64,000 nt of DNA from assembly GCF_013343215.1 (NCBI RefSeq), contig NZ_CP039143.1, positions 310,001 through 374,000 on the forward strand, in the 5' to 3' direction. This document shows positions 27,053 to 36,292 of this stretch, one piece after another. The notes beneath the pieces were generated by a model, which saw only the letters and a program-made list of their open reading frames with translations, did not search any database and was not told the origin of the DNA. Position 1 is the stretch's first letter; every line of letters begins with the position of its first letter. This stretch comes from Acinetobacter sp. 10FS3-1 (GTDB lineage: Bacteria > Pseudomonadota > Gammaproteobacteria > Pseudomonadales > Moraxellaceae). A program made the translations under genes and the position numbers.

Positions 27053-28047
27053 TATTTGTTCTCCGCTGATTTTTCTGCTTGGGCTGCTTCTGCTTCCACT
27101 TGGGCTTTTAATTGTGCCAAGACTTCATCACGCAGATGCGGTTCAGCCATTGGGAAGCCCAGTTTGGCACGTGCAGCGACATAACTTTGTGCAATAGAAC
27201 GTGCAAGCGTGCGTACACGTAAAATATAGCGCTGACGCTCAGTCACCGAGATTGCACCGCGTGCATCGAGCAAGTTAAAGCAATGAGATGCTTTAATGAC
27301 TTGTTCATAAGCAGGCAAGGGCAGTTCAGCTTCAATCAGGCGAGATGCTTCAACTTCATAAAAGTCGAACAGATCGAGCATCTTCTCGATCGGGGCATAT
27401 TCAAAGTTATAAGTCGATTGCTCTACTTCATTTTGATGGAATACATCGCCATAAGTCACTGTACCGAACTGGCCTTTGGTCCAGACCAGGTCGTAAACCG
27501 AATCTACCCCTTGTAAATACATGGCCAGACGTTCCAGACCATAGGTGATTTCACCAGTGACCGGGTAGCATTCAACACCACCGACTTGCTGGAAGTACGT
27601 GAACTGCGTCACTTCCATACCGTTGAGCCATACTTCCCAGCCTAAGCCCCATGCGCCCAGTGTTGGCGATTCCCAGTTGTCTTCCACGAAACGGATGTCG
27701 TGTACCAATGGATCAATGCCAATCGCTTTTAAAGAATCCAGATAAAGCTGCTGGATGTTGTCCGGGTTGGGTTTTAGTACCACCTGGAACTGGTAGTAGT
27801 GTTGCAAACGGTTCGGGTTTTCACCATAACGGCCATCTTTGGGACGGCGTGAAGGCTGTACATAGGCCGCGTTCCAGGTTTCAGGACCCAGCGCACGCAG
27901 GAAGGTTGCAGTGTGGAATGTTCCTGCACCCATTTCCATGTCGTAAGGTTGTAACACAACGCAGCCTTGCTCCGCCCAGTAGTTTTGTAAGGCAAGAATT
28001 AAGCCTTGGAAAGTATCAATATGCGATATGGCGCGACTCATGGTCAT
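27052..28047 (-). CDS. glyQ: Glycine-tRNA ligase alpha subunit
   Basis: 331 residues. The class II catalytic subunit forms glycyl-adenylate. The family hallmarks are [52 protein letters not shown] and [16 protein letters not shown], in that order, with motif-3-type [11 protein letters not shown] start at the second Met (residue 3) is possible. First gene of glyQS. Confidence 0.97.
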   Translation of the reverse strand: MTMSRAISHIDTFQGLILALQNYWAEQGCVVLQPYDMEMGAGTFHTATFLRALGPETWNAAYVQPSRRPKDGRYGENPNRLQHYYQFQVVLKPNPDNIQQLYLDSLKAIGIDPLVHDIRFVEDNWESPTLGAWGLGWEVWLNGMEVTQFTYFQQVGGVECYPVTGEITYGLERLAMYLQGVDSVYDLVWTKGQFGTVTYGDVFHQNEVEQSTYNFEYAPIEKMLDLFDFYEVEASRLIEAELPLPAYEQVIKASHCFNLLDARGAISVTERQRYILRVRTLARSIAQSYVAARAKLGFPMAEPHLRDEVLAQLKAQVEAEAAQAEKSAENK

Positions 28048-28156
28048 CCACTTAAAATTAGAGAAAAATTGTGCTCAATTATAAGGACTTTGCCGGAGTG
28101 TGGCAAAGGTTTAAGCTCTGATCCCTGTTTTTAAATCGTTTATGCGCTACCTGATT

Positions 28157-28605
28157 TCAAATGCACAGTTGGGATGGTTTTTTAGCCAAATCGCTAAACA
28201 TCCAGGTAAAATCCAATAGCGTTTTATCATCAAAAGGTTCTAGCTCGATAGTAACTTTTGGTTCATACATTAAGCTAAATCTCTGTGCAAATCTCAGTAC
28301 AAGACGATGAAAATTCTGTAATTCTACATGAGTGATTGTGATTGACTCTTTGAACTTGTCCTCCATTCCACTATGACGAGTAGCTGTTCTTCAGCCTTCA
28401 TCTGACAAAAACGCATAATTTTTTCAGTGAGATCCGGAACAGGCAGGCAGATAGTGAGGTCTTTTACTTGAGCTAAAAGATGGATCAGTTCAGCTTGAGA
28501 TAATAGTTGCTGAGTGGAATAGAAAAGAATGATGAGACTTTTTAGCACTGATTCTATTTGATATGATTTTAAGTATTTGATATTTATTTGTTTTATTTTA
28601 AGCAT
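28157..28605 (-). pseudogene. Small hypothetical gene, probably split by a frameshift
   Basis: Two minus-strand frames overlap: 28324-28605 (93 residues, from MLKIKQINIKYLKSYQ) and 28157-28366 (69 residues, from MEDKFKESITITHVE). The first reads well to LLVIVEW and then turns into low-complexity SSKSQSQSLM. The second reads well from its Met, while its upstream continuation (RTATRHSG) is poor. A single-base slip near 28365-28375 would join them into one protein of about 150 residues. Two short overlapping genes remain possible. No family is recognised. Confidence 0.45.
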
Positions 28606-28716
28606 TGTGGTATCAGTAAAAAAATCAATTTAGAAAAGATATAAAATGAATACATCTTCAATAACACTTGGTTTTATAATACGCAAAATTTGTAAAAAAA
28701 TCAGACCAGGCAAAGC

Positions 28717-29829
28717 GTGTTTCACTCAAATCTCGAATGGCTTAATACCTTAAAACCCAATTTTAAAGTTCTTCCTTTTAAAGATCGTTTGTTATGTGGA
28801 ATCGGTGCATTGCTGGGTCTTGGAGTATCCTCCCTGCTGAGTTACTGGATACTGGGAGACTTTGAGGCTTGGTATATTGCGCCGATGGGTGCGTCTTCGG
28901 TCCTACTTTTTGCTGTTCCAGCCAGTCCCCTGGCACAGCCCTGGAACATTATGGTGGGAAATACCATTGCTGCGGTGATTGGTGTGACCTGTGCCTTGTA
29001 TATTGCCAATCCGACCGAAGCCTTTAGTCTGGCAGTGGCTCTAGCAATTATCCTGATGATGACCACGGATTCCCTGCATCCACCCAGTGGTGCGGTGGCT
29101 ATTACAGCAGTACTGGGCGGTAGTGCGGTACATGAATTGGGCTATGCCTTTGTTTTTTATCCGGTACTGCTCAATTCGGTCTTGTTGATGGTGATTGCAA
29201 TTATTTTTAACCGGATGATTGGCAAGCGTTATCCACAGCAACAGGCCCAGCTGAATACTCGCTCCAAAGACCCAACACCGACCCAGAAAGTGACAATTCG
29301 GCCGCAAGATATTCAGGACGTGCTGGACCATCAGACCGAGCTGCTGGACATTAGTGAATATGATTTGCAAAAGATTATTTTAGAGGCACAAGACCTGGCC
29401 AATGCGCGTGCAGTTACCCAGTTCAGCTGTCAGGATATTATGACCAAGGATGTGGTCACATTACATGAAACAGATAATATTCAGCATGCTCTGGACAAGT
29501 TTAAGCAGATGAACCTGATGAGCCTGCCAGTGGTCAATGCCAATGAAAAACTGGTCGGAACCCTGGCGATGTATGAGGTGGTGGAATGGTTGAAGCACGC
29601 TGGTGATCTTCGCAGCAGCTGGGAACATCCGGTCAAAAACATTATGACCCGTAAGGTGGTGACAGTGCAGCCCTTGCAACTGATTCAGGATCTGGTGCCT
29701 TATTTTGTTGAACGTTCTTTTAATTATATTCCAGTGGTGAGTGAGCAGCAGCTGGTGGGGATTATTAGCCGGGCCGATATTATTGCCGCCTTAAATCAGG
29801 AACTGAACCATTTTAAAATGAAAGCTTAG
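28717..29829 (+). CDS. HPP-family membrane protein with tandem CBS domains
   Basis: 370 residues starting GTG at 28717. The N-terminal part (about 20-165) has four to five membrane helices and the eponymous LHPPSGAVA motif; HPP proteins have been linked to nitrite transport in plastids and cyanobacteria. The C-terminal half carries two CBS motifs: CQDIMTKDVVTLHE at about 237-250 and VKNIMTRKVVTVQP at about 307-320, each with a following VGxxx-x-D/E segment (GTLAMYEVV, GIISRADII). The CBS pair likely senses adenine nucleotides. Single gene; substrate not known. Confidence 0.85.
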   Translation: MFHSNLEWLNTLKPNFKVLPFKDRLLCGIGALLGLGVSSLLSYWILGDFEAWYIAPMGASSVLLFAVPASPLAQPWNIMVGNTIAAVIGVTCALYIANPTEAFSLAVALAIILMMTTDSLHPPSGAVAITAVLGGSAVHELGYAFVFYPVLLNSVLLMVIAIIFNRMIGKRYPQQQAQLNTRSKDPTPTQKVTIRPQDIQDVLDHQTELLDISEYDLQKIILEAQDLANARAVTQFSCQDIMTKDVVTLHETDNIQHALDKFKQMNLMSLPVVNANEKLVGTLAMYEVVEWLKHAGDLRSSWEHPVKNIMTRKVVTVQPLQLIQDLVPYFVERSFNYIPVVSEQQLVGIISRADIIAALNQELNHFKMKA

Positions 29830-29964
29830 ACACTCAATTGCCTATAGCAGGGATGAGGCCTGTATTTTATTGAGTCTGCTTATCAGCCAGTTTTATAGAA
29901 TTTGAGGTGTAGAAAAAAACAGGGCTTATCTTTTTGCAGACTAGAACAATTTGGAGATTCCCAT

Positions 29965-29989
29965 AAAAAAGCACACCGGAGTGTGCTTT
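29965..29989 (-). terminator. Terminator of the DASS transporter gene
   Basis: Stem AAGCACAC (29969-29976) with GTGTGCTT (29981-29988), tetraloop CGGA, T-run in the minus direction. Confidence 0.8.
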
Positions 29990-30011
29990 GGTCTGTATTT
30001 GAAAAGATAGA

Positions 30012-31421
30012 TTAAATAAAGAACCAGTAAATAAATAGGGAAATCAGGAAAATACACATGATGTTCAGGACAAAGCCTACTTTCATCATTTCACTTTGCT
30101 GGATATGACCGGTACCAAACACAATCGCATTTGGCGGGGTGGCTACAGGTAGCATGAAGGCACAGGAAGCACCGATACCAATTACAATCACCAGAATTTC
30201 TTTAGGCATACCCATTTGGGCAGCAATGGCGGCAAAGACCGGAACCAGAAGTGCGGCAGAGGCTGTATTACTGGTAAATTCGGTCAGGAAAATAATGAAG
30301 GTTGCTACCACGAAAATAATCAGTAGTGGAGAGGCATCCCCAAAGGCATTGGCCAGAGTCTGACCCAGCACCAGTGAACTGCCTGAATCTTTCAGAACGG
30401 CACTTAATGTTAGGCCACCACCGAACAGATAGAGCACGCCCCAGTCGGTATTCTCTGAAATCTGTTTCCATGTCGCGGTGCCCAGAATGACCACCATACA
30501 AGCTGCTAAAATGGCAATCCAGGTATCGGGCTGGCTGATCCCGAAATTTTCCGTCAGCTTCTTGCTGAAAATCCAGGCGGTTGCAGTACATAGGAACAGA
30601 ATCATGGTGGCGATACGGGTGCCGGTCCAGGGAATATCTTCAGTGATAAACTGGACCTTATGATTCAGTTTGGGACGCAGCACCAGATACAGACTGACCA
30701 GCATGGCAGGTAGGATAATCAGCATCATCGGTAAACCGATTTTCATCCAGTCGGCAAAATCATAGTCGAGCGCCTTGGCCGCAATCGCATTGGGCGGTGA
30801 GCCAACCATGGTGCCAAGACCGCCGATACTGGCGGAATAGGCAATCCCGAGCAGAATAAAAACAAAGGTTTTGCGTTCATGCTGCACATCCAGATGTGCA
30901 AGTAAGCCCAGTGCCAGCGGTAACATCATTGCTGCTGTGGCAGTATTGGAAATCCACATGGAAAGCAAGGCGGTAACGATAAAAATTGCGAGCACCGAGA
31001 CGCCAAGATGCCCACCGGAGAGTGAAATAATCCACATAGCAATTTTCTTGTCGAGTTTCTGGATATGCAGCGCCGTTGCCAAAGCAAAACCGCCGAAGAA
31101 CAGGAAAATTACCGGATCAGCAAACGTGGCCAATGCTGCCTGAGTTGTGATGGGAACCAGTTCCTCACCCGAGGCCATGGGCATGCCCAGCAGTACCGCC
31201 AGCACGGGAACCAGTAGTGCAGTAATCGTAATATGTAAGGCTTCGGTCAGCCATAAAATACCAATAAAGATTAATAGGGCTAAGCCCTTATTGGCATTTT
31301 CATCATAGGGCAAAATGTTATACAGACCATAGGCAATCAGGGTGGAAAGAATAATCAGAATCCAACCCTTACGGCTTCCTTTGGGCATGACATTGGTCGG
31401 GGTGGTTAAATTAACACTCAT
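30012..31421 (-). CDS. SLC13/DASS family sodium:dicarboxylate (or sulfate) symporter
   Basis: 469 residues with about eleven to twelve hydrophobic helices. Family signatures are a first SNT-type motif (MWISNTATAAMMLPLALGL), GTMVGSPPNAIA, and the second repeat FTSNTASAALLVPVFAAIA with PVATPPNAIVFG. These two SNT/P-P-N-A regions form the sodium and carboxylate site in VcINDY-type carriers. Probable substrate: C4-dicarboxylates or related anions. A possible purine-rich RBS (GGAG) precedes the ATG. Confidence 0.9.
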   Translation of the reverse strand: MSVNLTTPTNVMPKGSRKGWILIILSTLIAYGLYNILPYDENANKGLALLIFIGILWLTEALHITITALLVPVLAVLLGMPMASGEELVPITTQAALATFADPVIFLFFGGFALATALHIQKLDKKIAMWIISLSGGHLGVSVLAIFIVTALLSMWISNTATAAMMLPLALGLLAHLDVQHERKTFVFILLGIAYSASIGGLGTMVGSPPNAIAAKALDYDFADWMKIGLPMMLIILPAMLVSLYLVLRPKLNHKVQFITEDIPWTGTRIATMILFLCTATAWIFSKKLTENFGISQPDTWIAILAACMVVILGTATWKQISENTDWGVLYLFGGGLTLSAVLKDSGSSLVLGQTLANAFGDASPLLIIFVVATFIIFLTEFTSNTASAALLVPVFAAIAAQMGMPKEILVIVIGIGASCAFMLPVATPPNAIVFGTGHIQQSEMMKVGFVLNIMCIFLISLFIYWFFI

Positions 31422-31508
31422 ACAATCTCCTTACTCCATATTTTATTTGAAAGAATTTGTCCTGGTTATTATCGATCTAATGTAATGGATATTGTCCTGA
31501 AAAATATA

Positions 31509-32291
31509 CTACTTAATGAGTAGCGCAGAATGTTGTAATAGTGCAGTACTTTGCCAGAGTGCATGCAGGCCAAAGATCAGCAGCAGTCCTAAGACCAGAG
31601 ATCTAAAATGTTGTAGTGATAGCCGATGGCGAATCTTTCCACCTATCCAGACGCCGGCCAGCGCAAATATTGTGATCCAGACTAAAATATACTGCTGTTG
31701 GGGATTGAGCTGTAGCAGAAGAGGGAAGAGCACACAGAGCTGCACCAGTTTACTGACAATAAAATTCAGGTTGCTGACCATCACGACTTCAGTGGTAGAA
31801 ATCTTGCAGCTCAGCAGATACATCATTAAAAAAGGGGCCATGGCATTGGTGGCTCCACCAATTGTCCCTGCCAGCAGACCGAACCCGAGCATGCTGCATA
31901 CAGTGGGGCTGGCCTGAAAAGGCTGGTGGCGCAGCTGGTCCAGCACATAAAACAGGATCACTGCGCCGAGTAATAATTTAAGATAGCCCTCATTCAGCCA
32001 AAGCAGTAATTTTACACCGAGCAGGCTGCCCAACAGGCTGCTCAGAATCAGTGGCCAGTATTTTTTAAAATGATAAGTGATGCTTGCGAGCATCCCCCGG
32101 GAAGGATCGGCTTTGAGTAAGATCAGGTTAAGCAGCAGGCAGGGCAGAATGACCAGAGCGATGGCCAGACTTAAGGAGTATTGCGTCGAGAGTAACGCCG
32201 TACTCATCATTGGAAAGCCAAAGCCACTTAATCCGTGTAACAGCGCGGCAAATGCACAAAGACATAAGATGATCCATTCTGCCTGCGTCAT
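31509..32291 (-). CDS. TauE/SafE family membrane permease
   Basis: 260 residues, with seven to eight hydrophobic helices. The duplicated family core is visible as LLHGLSGFGFPMMSTALL near the N-terminus and GFGLLAGTIGGATNAMAPFLMMYLL in the middle (read in parts). TauE/SafE proteins export or import sulfite, sulfoacetate or related organic anions; the substrate is not evident here. It is upstream of the DASS gene on the same strand, 87 bases apart, possibly co-transcribed. Confidence 0.85.
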   Translation of the reverse strand: MTQAEWIILCLCAFAALLHGLSGFGFPMMSTALLSTQYSLSLAIALVILPCLLLNLILLKADPSRGMLASITYHFKKYWPLILSSLLGSLLGVKLLLWLNEGYLKLLLGAVILFYVLDQLRHQPFQASPTVCSMLGFGLLAGTIGGATNAMAPFLMMYLLSCKISTTEVVMVSNLNFIVSKLVQLCVLFPLLLQLNPQQQYILVWITIFALAGVWIGGKIRHRLSLQHFRSLVLGLLLIFGLHALWQSTALLQHSALLIK

Positions 32292-32391
32292 TGAATATCC
32301 ATTTCTAGAAATACATGACTAAGTTATAGCGAATCTGCGGTAGGGTAAATAGCCAGCTTGAGATCGGCTTTAAAAAATAGAAAGAAAAATC

Positions 32392-32430
32392 AATAAAAAA
32401 ACCGCAATAATTTGGGGGAATTATTGCGGT
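32392..32430 (-). terminator. Terminator after pspC-like gene
   Basis: Perfect 12-bp stem ACCGCAATAATT (32401-32412) with AATTATTGCGGT (32419-32430), followed by a T-run on the minus strand. Confidence 0.8.
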
Positions 32431-32481
32431 ATAAAAGTTCACCACATTCAATCTGGGTGAAAAGTTAAAGGAAAATAAGGG

Positions 32482-32691
32482 TTATTCTTCCAGCATCAGG
32501 TTCTTTTTTGGAATCACCAGCCATAAGACCAGATACACCAAAATACCCGGAAAGGCTGCGCTCATCACCGAGAGCAAAACAAAAATAAGACGTAATAGGG
32601 TGACGTTCCAACCAAAACGTTCAGCAATACCGCCCATGACACCTGCAATCATATTGGAGCGGTTTGAGCGATATAAACCAACATTGGTCAT
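32482..32691 (-). CDS. PspC-domain envelope-stress protein
   Basis: 69 residues. The whole protein is one PspC domain: LYRSNRSNMIAGVMGGIAERFGWN (in parts), then a membrane helix LLRLIFVLLSVMSAAFPGILVYLVLWLVIP (in parts). PspC proteins sense envelope damage and recruit PspA in enterobacteria; no pspA or pspB is adjacent. An AGGAGA sequence lies about 5 bases before the start. Monocistronic with its own terminator. Confidence 0.85.
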   Translation of the reverse strand: MTNVGLYRSNRSNMIAGVMGGIAERFGWNVTLLRLIFVLLSVMSAAFPGILVYLVLWLVIPKKNLMLEE

Positions 32692-32934
32692 ACATATCTC
32701 CTGAAAAAAAATAAGCTTGAATCTTTACAAAATGATTCATGAATTAAAAGATGGAGCTTTTTTGCAAATTTTAAAGCGTATCCTCCCGATTAATTCGTTA
32801 AGTAATGTTAATAAAGATTAATTATTTAGGCTCCAGCCTCTAACATAATGAAAAATTCATTGATTTATGTCAAAAATTTATACAACTCTTATAAGCCCTA
32901 TGGCATATATAGCCCTATTGCGGTGCGTGAAAAG

Positions 32935-33621
32935 ATGAAATCAATTGTGTCAGTTTATGCATTCAATACTTTGAGTCGGCTGGGTCTGGTATTCGCTGGT
33001 ATAGCGGGGTTGTTGGCCTGTGATCGTCATCAGGTTCAGCCTATGCAGGAAATTGGCAGATCGGAACAGGCCAGTGGGATCAGCATAACGGCGGCCAATA
33101 CCGTGCCTACAGAGCCGGTGGTCGCCAAGTCCTTGACCCAGATCGCCTCCCAGACCAATTTTCGGGCCGAAACAGCCGGGGAGTCTCAGCCTGTACCTGA
33201 ATATGCTCAGGATTTTGTAGGACGCTATTGCGCTAAAATTCAGTGTGATGGCCGTTTTGTACCCTGTCTCGAGGGAACAGCTGAATTTATTCTGACTTTA
33301 TTGGCAGATGGTACAGTGCATCGCAGTATTGTGCAGCATGGTAAAATTTTTATTGATAATTCAAAGAACTCCGATGATGGCAATATCACCTATCGTAAAG
33401 ATCGCTGGATCGTGAATCCGGAACGTACCGAGCTGATTATCCAGCGTAAAGAAGGTGCCAGCTTTTATTACATTATTAAAAATAGCAATCAGCTGGTGAT
33501 GAATCTGGAAAAAATTCACAGTGAAAAAGAAACCATCAATCAGGAATTATTTGAGCGTGGCTATCCGGCACCCTCTAAAGCTTATGTGTTGAGCAAAAAA
33601 GATAATTTCCCGCCGCAATAA
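32935..33621 (+). CDS. Hypothetical lipoprotein
   Basis: 228 residues from ATG 32935, chosen because it places a signal peptide with lipobox GLLAC at about residues 24-28; the frame is open from 32848 but those 29 residues give no signal sequence and have no ribosome binding site. The mature protein has a variable linker and then a compact domain with a CAKIQCDGRFVPC cysteine cluster, and a beta-rich pattern (TAEFILTLLADGTVHRSI, RWIVNPERTELIIQRK) similar to NlpE-type or copper-resistance lipoprotein folds. That resemblance is an inference. Confidence 0.65.
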   Translation: MKSIVSVYAFNTLSRLGLVFAGIAGLLACDRHQVQPMQEIGRSEQASGISITAANTVPTEPVVAKSLTQIASQTNFRAETAGESQPVPEYAQDFVGRYCAKIQCDGRFVPCLEGTAEFILTLLADGTVHRSIVQHGKIFIDNSKNSDDGNITYRKDRWIVNPERTELIIQRKEGASFYYIIKNSNQLVMNLEKIHSEKETINQELFERGYPAPSKAYVLSKKDNFPPQ

Positions 33622-33778
33622 GCGATCAGACCTTGAATAAGGTCATGGGCATCGAAGGGTAAAAGCGGATTGGCTTGTTCGAACTTAGAATATACTTATA
33701 AAAATTAACAAGATAGGCGTTATGATCTAAATAGTAATGATCGGTTGATCAATAGAAAATTATTCTGAGGGGGGAGAA

Positions 33779-33854
33779 TGGTGGGTCGTCCGCGATTCGA
33801 ACGCGGGACCAACGGATTAAAAGTCCGCTGCTCTACCGACTGAGCTAACGACCC
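33779..33854 (-). tRNA. tRNA-Lys (TTT), copy 3 in transcription order
   Basis: 76 bases including encoded CCA. Acceptor GGGTCGT pairs with ACGACCC. The anticodon loop CTTTTAA gives anticodon TTT. The T-arm GTTCGAATC is canonical. It is identical to the two copies upstream. Confidence 0.95.
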
Positions 33855-33910
33855 ATTCAAGATATTGCTTTAAAAGCGAAAAGAGCTTCGTATCAGAAGC
33901 CTTTAAAAGA

Positions 33911-33986
33911 TGGTGGGTCGTCCGCGATTCGAACGCGGGACCAACGGATTAAAAGTCCGCTGCTCTACCGACTGAGCTAACGACCC
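33911..33986 (-). tRNA. tRNA-Lys (TTT), copy 2
   Basis: Identical 76-base gene with encoded CCA, separated by 56 bases from copy 3 and 23 bases from copy 1. All three are probably processed from one transcript. Confidence 0.95.
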
Positions 33987-34009
33987 ATCTCTAGGTACAT
34001 CAAAATAAA

Positions 34010-34085
34010 TGGTGGGTCGTCCGCGATTCGAACGCGGGACCAACGGATTAAAAGTCCGCTGCTCTACCGACTGAGCTAACGACCC
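34010..34085 (-). tRNA. tRNA-Lys (TTT), copy 1
   Basis: First copy of the tandem array in transcription order, identical to the others, including anticodon TTT and 3' CCA. Confidence 0.95.
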
Positions 34086-34167
34086 TGAACCAACACTCAA
34101 ACTTGGTCTGAATGTGCAGTGCAAGAAAAAGAGATTTCCTCAACACCACTTCGTTTTGATGGAGCGT

Positions 34168-34195
34168 ATTGTAGCAAGTTATCAACTGAGCGCAA
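34168..34195 (-). promoter_or_regulatory. Candidate sigma70 promoter of the tRNA-Lys array
   Basis: On the minus strand TTGCGC (34195-34190) and TACAAT (34173-34168) are 16 bases apart. This would give a leader of about 75 bases before the first tRNA. Pattern match only. Confidence 0.45.
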
Positions 34196-34275
34196 GTAAA
34201 AATTAGCAAACTTGTGGATGTTTGTTTATAAATGCAACAAATTCACTCAATCTCTTTAAAAAATACGCTTTGAAA

Positions 34276-36117
34276 CTAAAAACGGTATTGATAGGCTTGA
34301 ATATTGTTGAATATTTCCTGGGTCAATTCGCAATATTCTGTCGCATTTGGAAGCAAAACCAGCAAGCGTTCATCGGTTTTTTGAGGATCAAACGCCTGTT
34401 CTTTAAGCTGGTTTTTCTGGTATTTAAAGGTACCCGTAGTTTCCACTTGCTGCTGGATACGCAAGAACACCGGAATTGCATAAGCAGGCAAGCATTGCTT
34501 AAAGGTACTCACCATCTGTTTCAGGTCCTGTTCGTTCAGTTCACTGCCTGGCTGCAGGGTAATGGCCGCCATGCCGGCACGGCCATTGGTATTGGGAATT
34601 TCTACGCCATAGACCACTGCTTCAACGATCTTGTCATATTCGGTCAGCATGTTTTCAACTTCAGTAGTCGAGACATTTTCGCCTTTCCAGCGGAAAGTGT
34701 CACCGAGACGGTCTACAAACTGGGCATGCCGAAAGCCGATATCACGCACCAGATCACCGGTATTGAAATAGGCATCTCCCTTAGTGAAAACGTCGGTCAT
34801 AATCACGGACTTGTTTTTTTCCGGATCGGTATAGCCATCAAAAGGCGAACGACGGGTAATCTTGCCAATTAACAGGCCAGTTTCACCTTTTTTTACCCGT
34901 TTGCAGTGACCCTTGGTATCACGGACTGGTTCATTTCTCTCTTTATCAAATTCGATAATTGCATAGGGCGTGGGCGAAAAGCCGACCGTATTGTCAAAAT
35001 TAAACACATTACTAAAGCCGACATTGCCTTCGCTGGAGGCATATAGCTCGAGAACTTCTTTAATCCCAAAACGTGCCTTGAACTTGTCCCAGATATTCGG
35101 GCGCATGCCGTTGCCAATCATTTTGGTGACGCGGTGGCCGTGTTCCTGCTCCGAAGGCGGTGCATCCATCAGATAACGGCATAATTCGCCGACATACCCA
35201 ATTGCGGATGCATCGAATTTTTTGACATCTTTCCAAAATGAGGAAGTCGAGAATTTACGCCGAATGGCCAGTGCGCTGCTTCCTGCAATCACGCCACACC
35301 AGCACACGACCATCCCCGTGGCATGATAAAGTGGCAGGGTGCAATACATCACATCCTCTTGATTCAGGTTCAGTACATGACCATAGGTGCCATAGGCCAG
35401 TGTCCAGCGTCCATTGCTAAAGATGACAGCTTTTGGCAAGCCGGTGGTTCCCGAAGTATAAATATAGAACAGGCCGTCTTTGCCCTGCACTGAGCCGGTG
35501 GTAGACGGGTTGAATTTCGGGAACAGGTCGATTTTTTCTGCTAGATTGACAAAGCCTTCGGGTGCCTGTCCAGCATCTGTTTGTGTATCTTGGTCTGCAA
35601 ACCAGTGGAAGTGACCCGCAGCAATAGCCAGCTCATGCCGGATTTCATCAAGTGCGACACGGCACTCTTCCCCGGCGATCACAGCAAACGGCTTGACCAG
35701 GTTGATGCTATGCGCAAGGACTTTGCCAACCTGTGAGGTATTGAGCAGGGCAATGGTCACGCCAATTTTTGCCAGACCAATAACTGTCGCGATGAGTTCG
35801 GGGCGGTTTTCGATCATGACCGCCACCACATCACCTTTTTGTGCGCCTAAGGAAAGATAGAAATGAGCAATCTGATTGGCCCAGGCATTTAAATGCGCAT
35901 AGCTATAACGCTGTTCTTCAAACAGTAAGGCGTTTCCGTCCGGATTACGCAGGACCGCTTTCTCAAAAGCCATACCTAGACCGGTTGGGGTATTGGGAGT
36001 ACGTAAATAAGCCTGTTTTAGTCCATGCAGCAGGTTTGGTATTTTATTTAAAAAAGCTGGAATTTTGGCTGCGACATCTGCAATACCAATCAGATCGGGT
36101 TGGTTCATCTGGCTCAT
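34276..36117 (-). CDS. FATP-type long-chain acyl-CoA synthetase
   Basis: 613 residues. Acyl-CoA synthetases of the very-long-chain/FATP group activate fatty acids with ATP and CoA. The AMP-binding motif YIYTSGTTGLPKAVI is at about residues 211-225. The ELYASSEGNVGF segment, FNTGDLVRDIGF and DRLGDTFRWKGENVSTTEVE complete the ANL enzyme core, and TTGTFKYQK carries the late catalytic lysine region. AGGAAG lies just before ATG 36117; ATG 36108 is an alternative. It feeds beta-oxidation, and ETF-QO would take the electrons. Confidence 0.9.
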   Translation of the reverse strand: MSQMNQPDLIGIADVAAKIPAFLNKIPNLLHGLKQAYLRTPNTPTGLGMAFEKAVLRNPDGNALLFEEQRYSYAHLNAWANQIAHFYLSLGAQKGDVVAVMIENRPELIATVIGLAKIGVTIALLNTSQVGKVLAHSINLVKPFAVIAGEECRVALDEIRHELAIAAGHFHWFADQDTQTDAGQAPEGFVNLAEKIDLFPKFNPSTTGSVQGKDGLFYIYTSGTTGLPKAVIFSNGRWTLAYGTYGHVLNLNQEDVMYCTLPLYHATGMVVCWCGVIAGSSALAIRRKFSTSSFWKDVKKFDASAIGYVGELCRYLMDAPPSEQEHGHRVTKMIGNGMRPNIWDKFKARFGIKEVLELYASSEGNVGFSNVFNFDNTVGFSPTPYAIIEFDKERNEPVRDTKGHCKRVKKGETGLLIGKITRRSPFDGYTDPEKNKSVIMTDVFTKGDAYFNTGDLVRDIGFRHAQFVDRLGDTFRWKGENVSTTEVENMLTEYDKIVEAVVYGVEIPNTNGRAGMAAITLQPGSELNEQDLKQMVSTFKQCLPAYAIPVFLRIQQQVETTGTFKYQKNQLKEQAFDPQKTDERLLVLLPNATEYCELTQEIFNNIQAYQYRF

Positions 36118-36235
36118 GATCTTCCTATTTATTTTTCGTATCCACTACATGTGATTTATATGCAATAAACGCTTAACTATTATCTTTTAACGTTTAAAGT
36201 CTAGTGCAATCAACCTATTCTGACTAAATTTAGCA

Positions 36236-36272
36236 AAAAAAACCTAGTCACCGAAATGACTAGGTTTTTTTA
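36236..36272. terminator. Bidirectional terminator between rne and the acyl-CoA synthetase gene
   Basis: Stem AAACCTAGTCA (36240-36250) with TGACTAGGTTT (36257-36267), loop CCGAAA, A-run before and T-run after. It ends rne on the minus strand. Confidence 0.85.
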
Positions 36273-36292
36273 TCTTCCTACAATTGGGCGAA

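Noticed and set aside
33779..34085. Regularly spaced repeats resembling a CRISPR array
   Set aside because: The repeats are 76-base tRNA-Lys genes with perfect cloverleaf features; spacers differ in length and there are only three.
33903..34124. ORF with internally repeated peptide across the tRNA array
   Set aside because: It is a read-through of the tRNA-Lys genes and their spacers.
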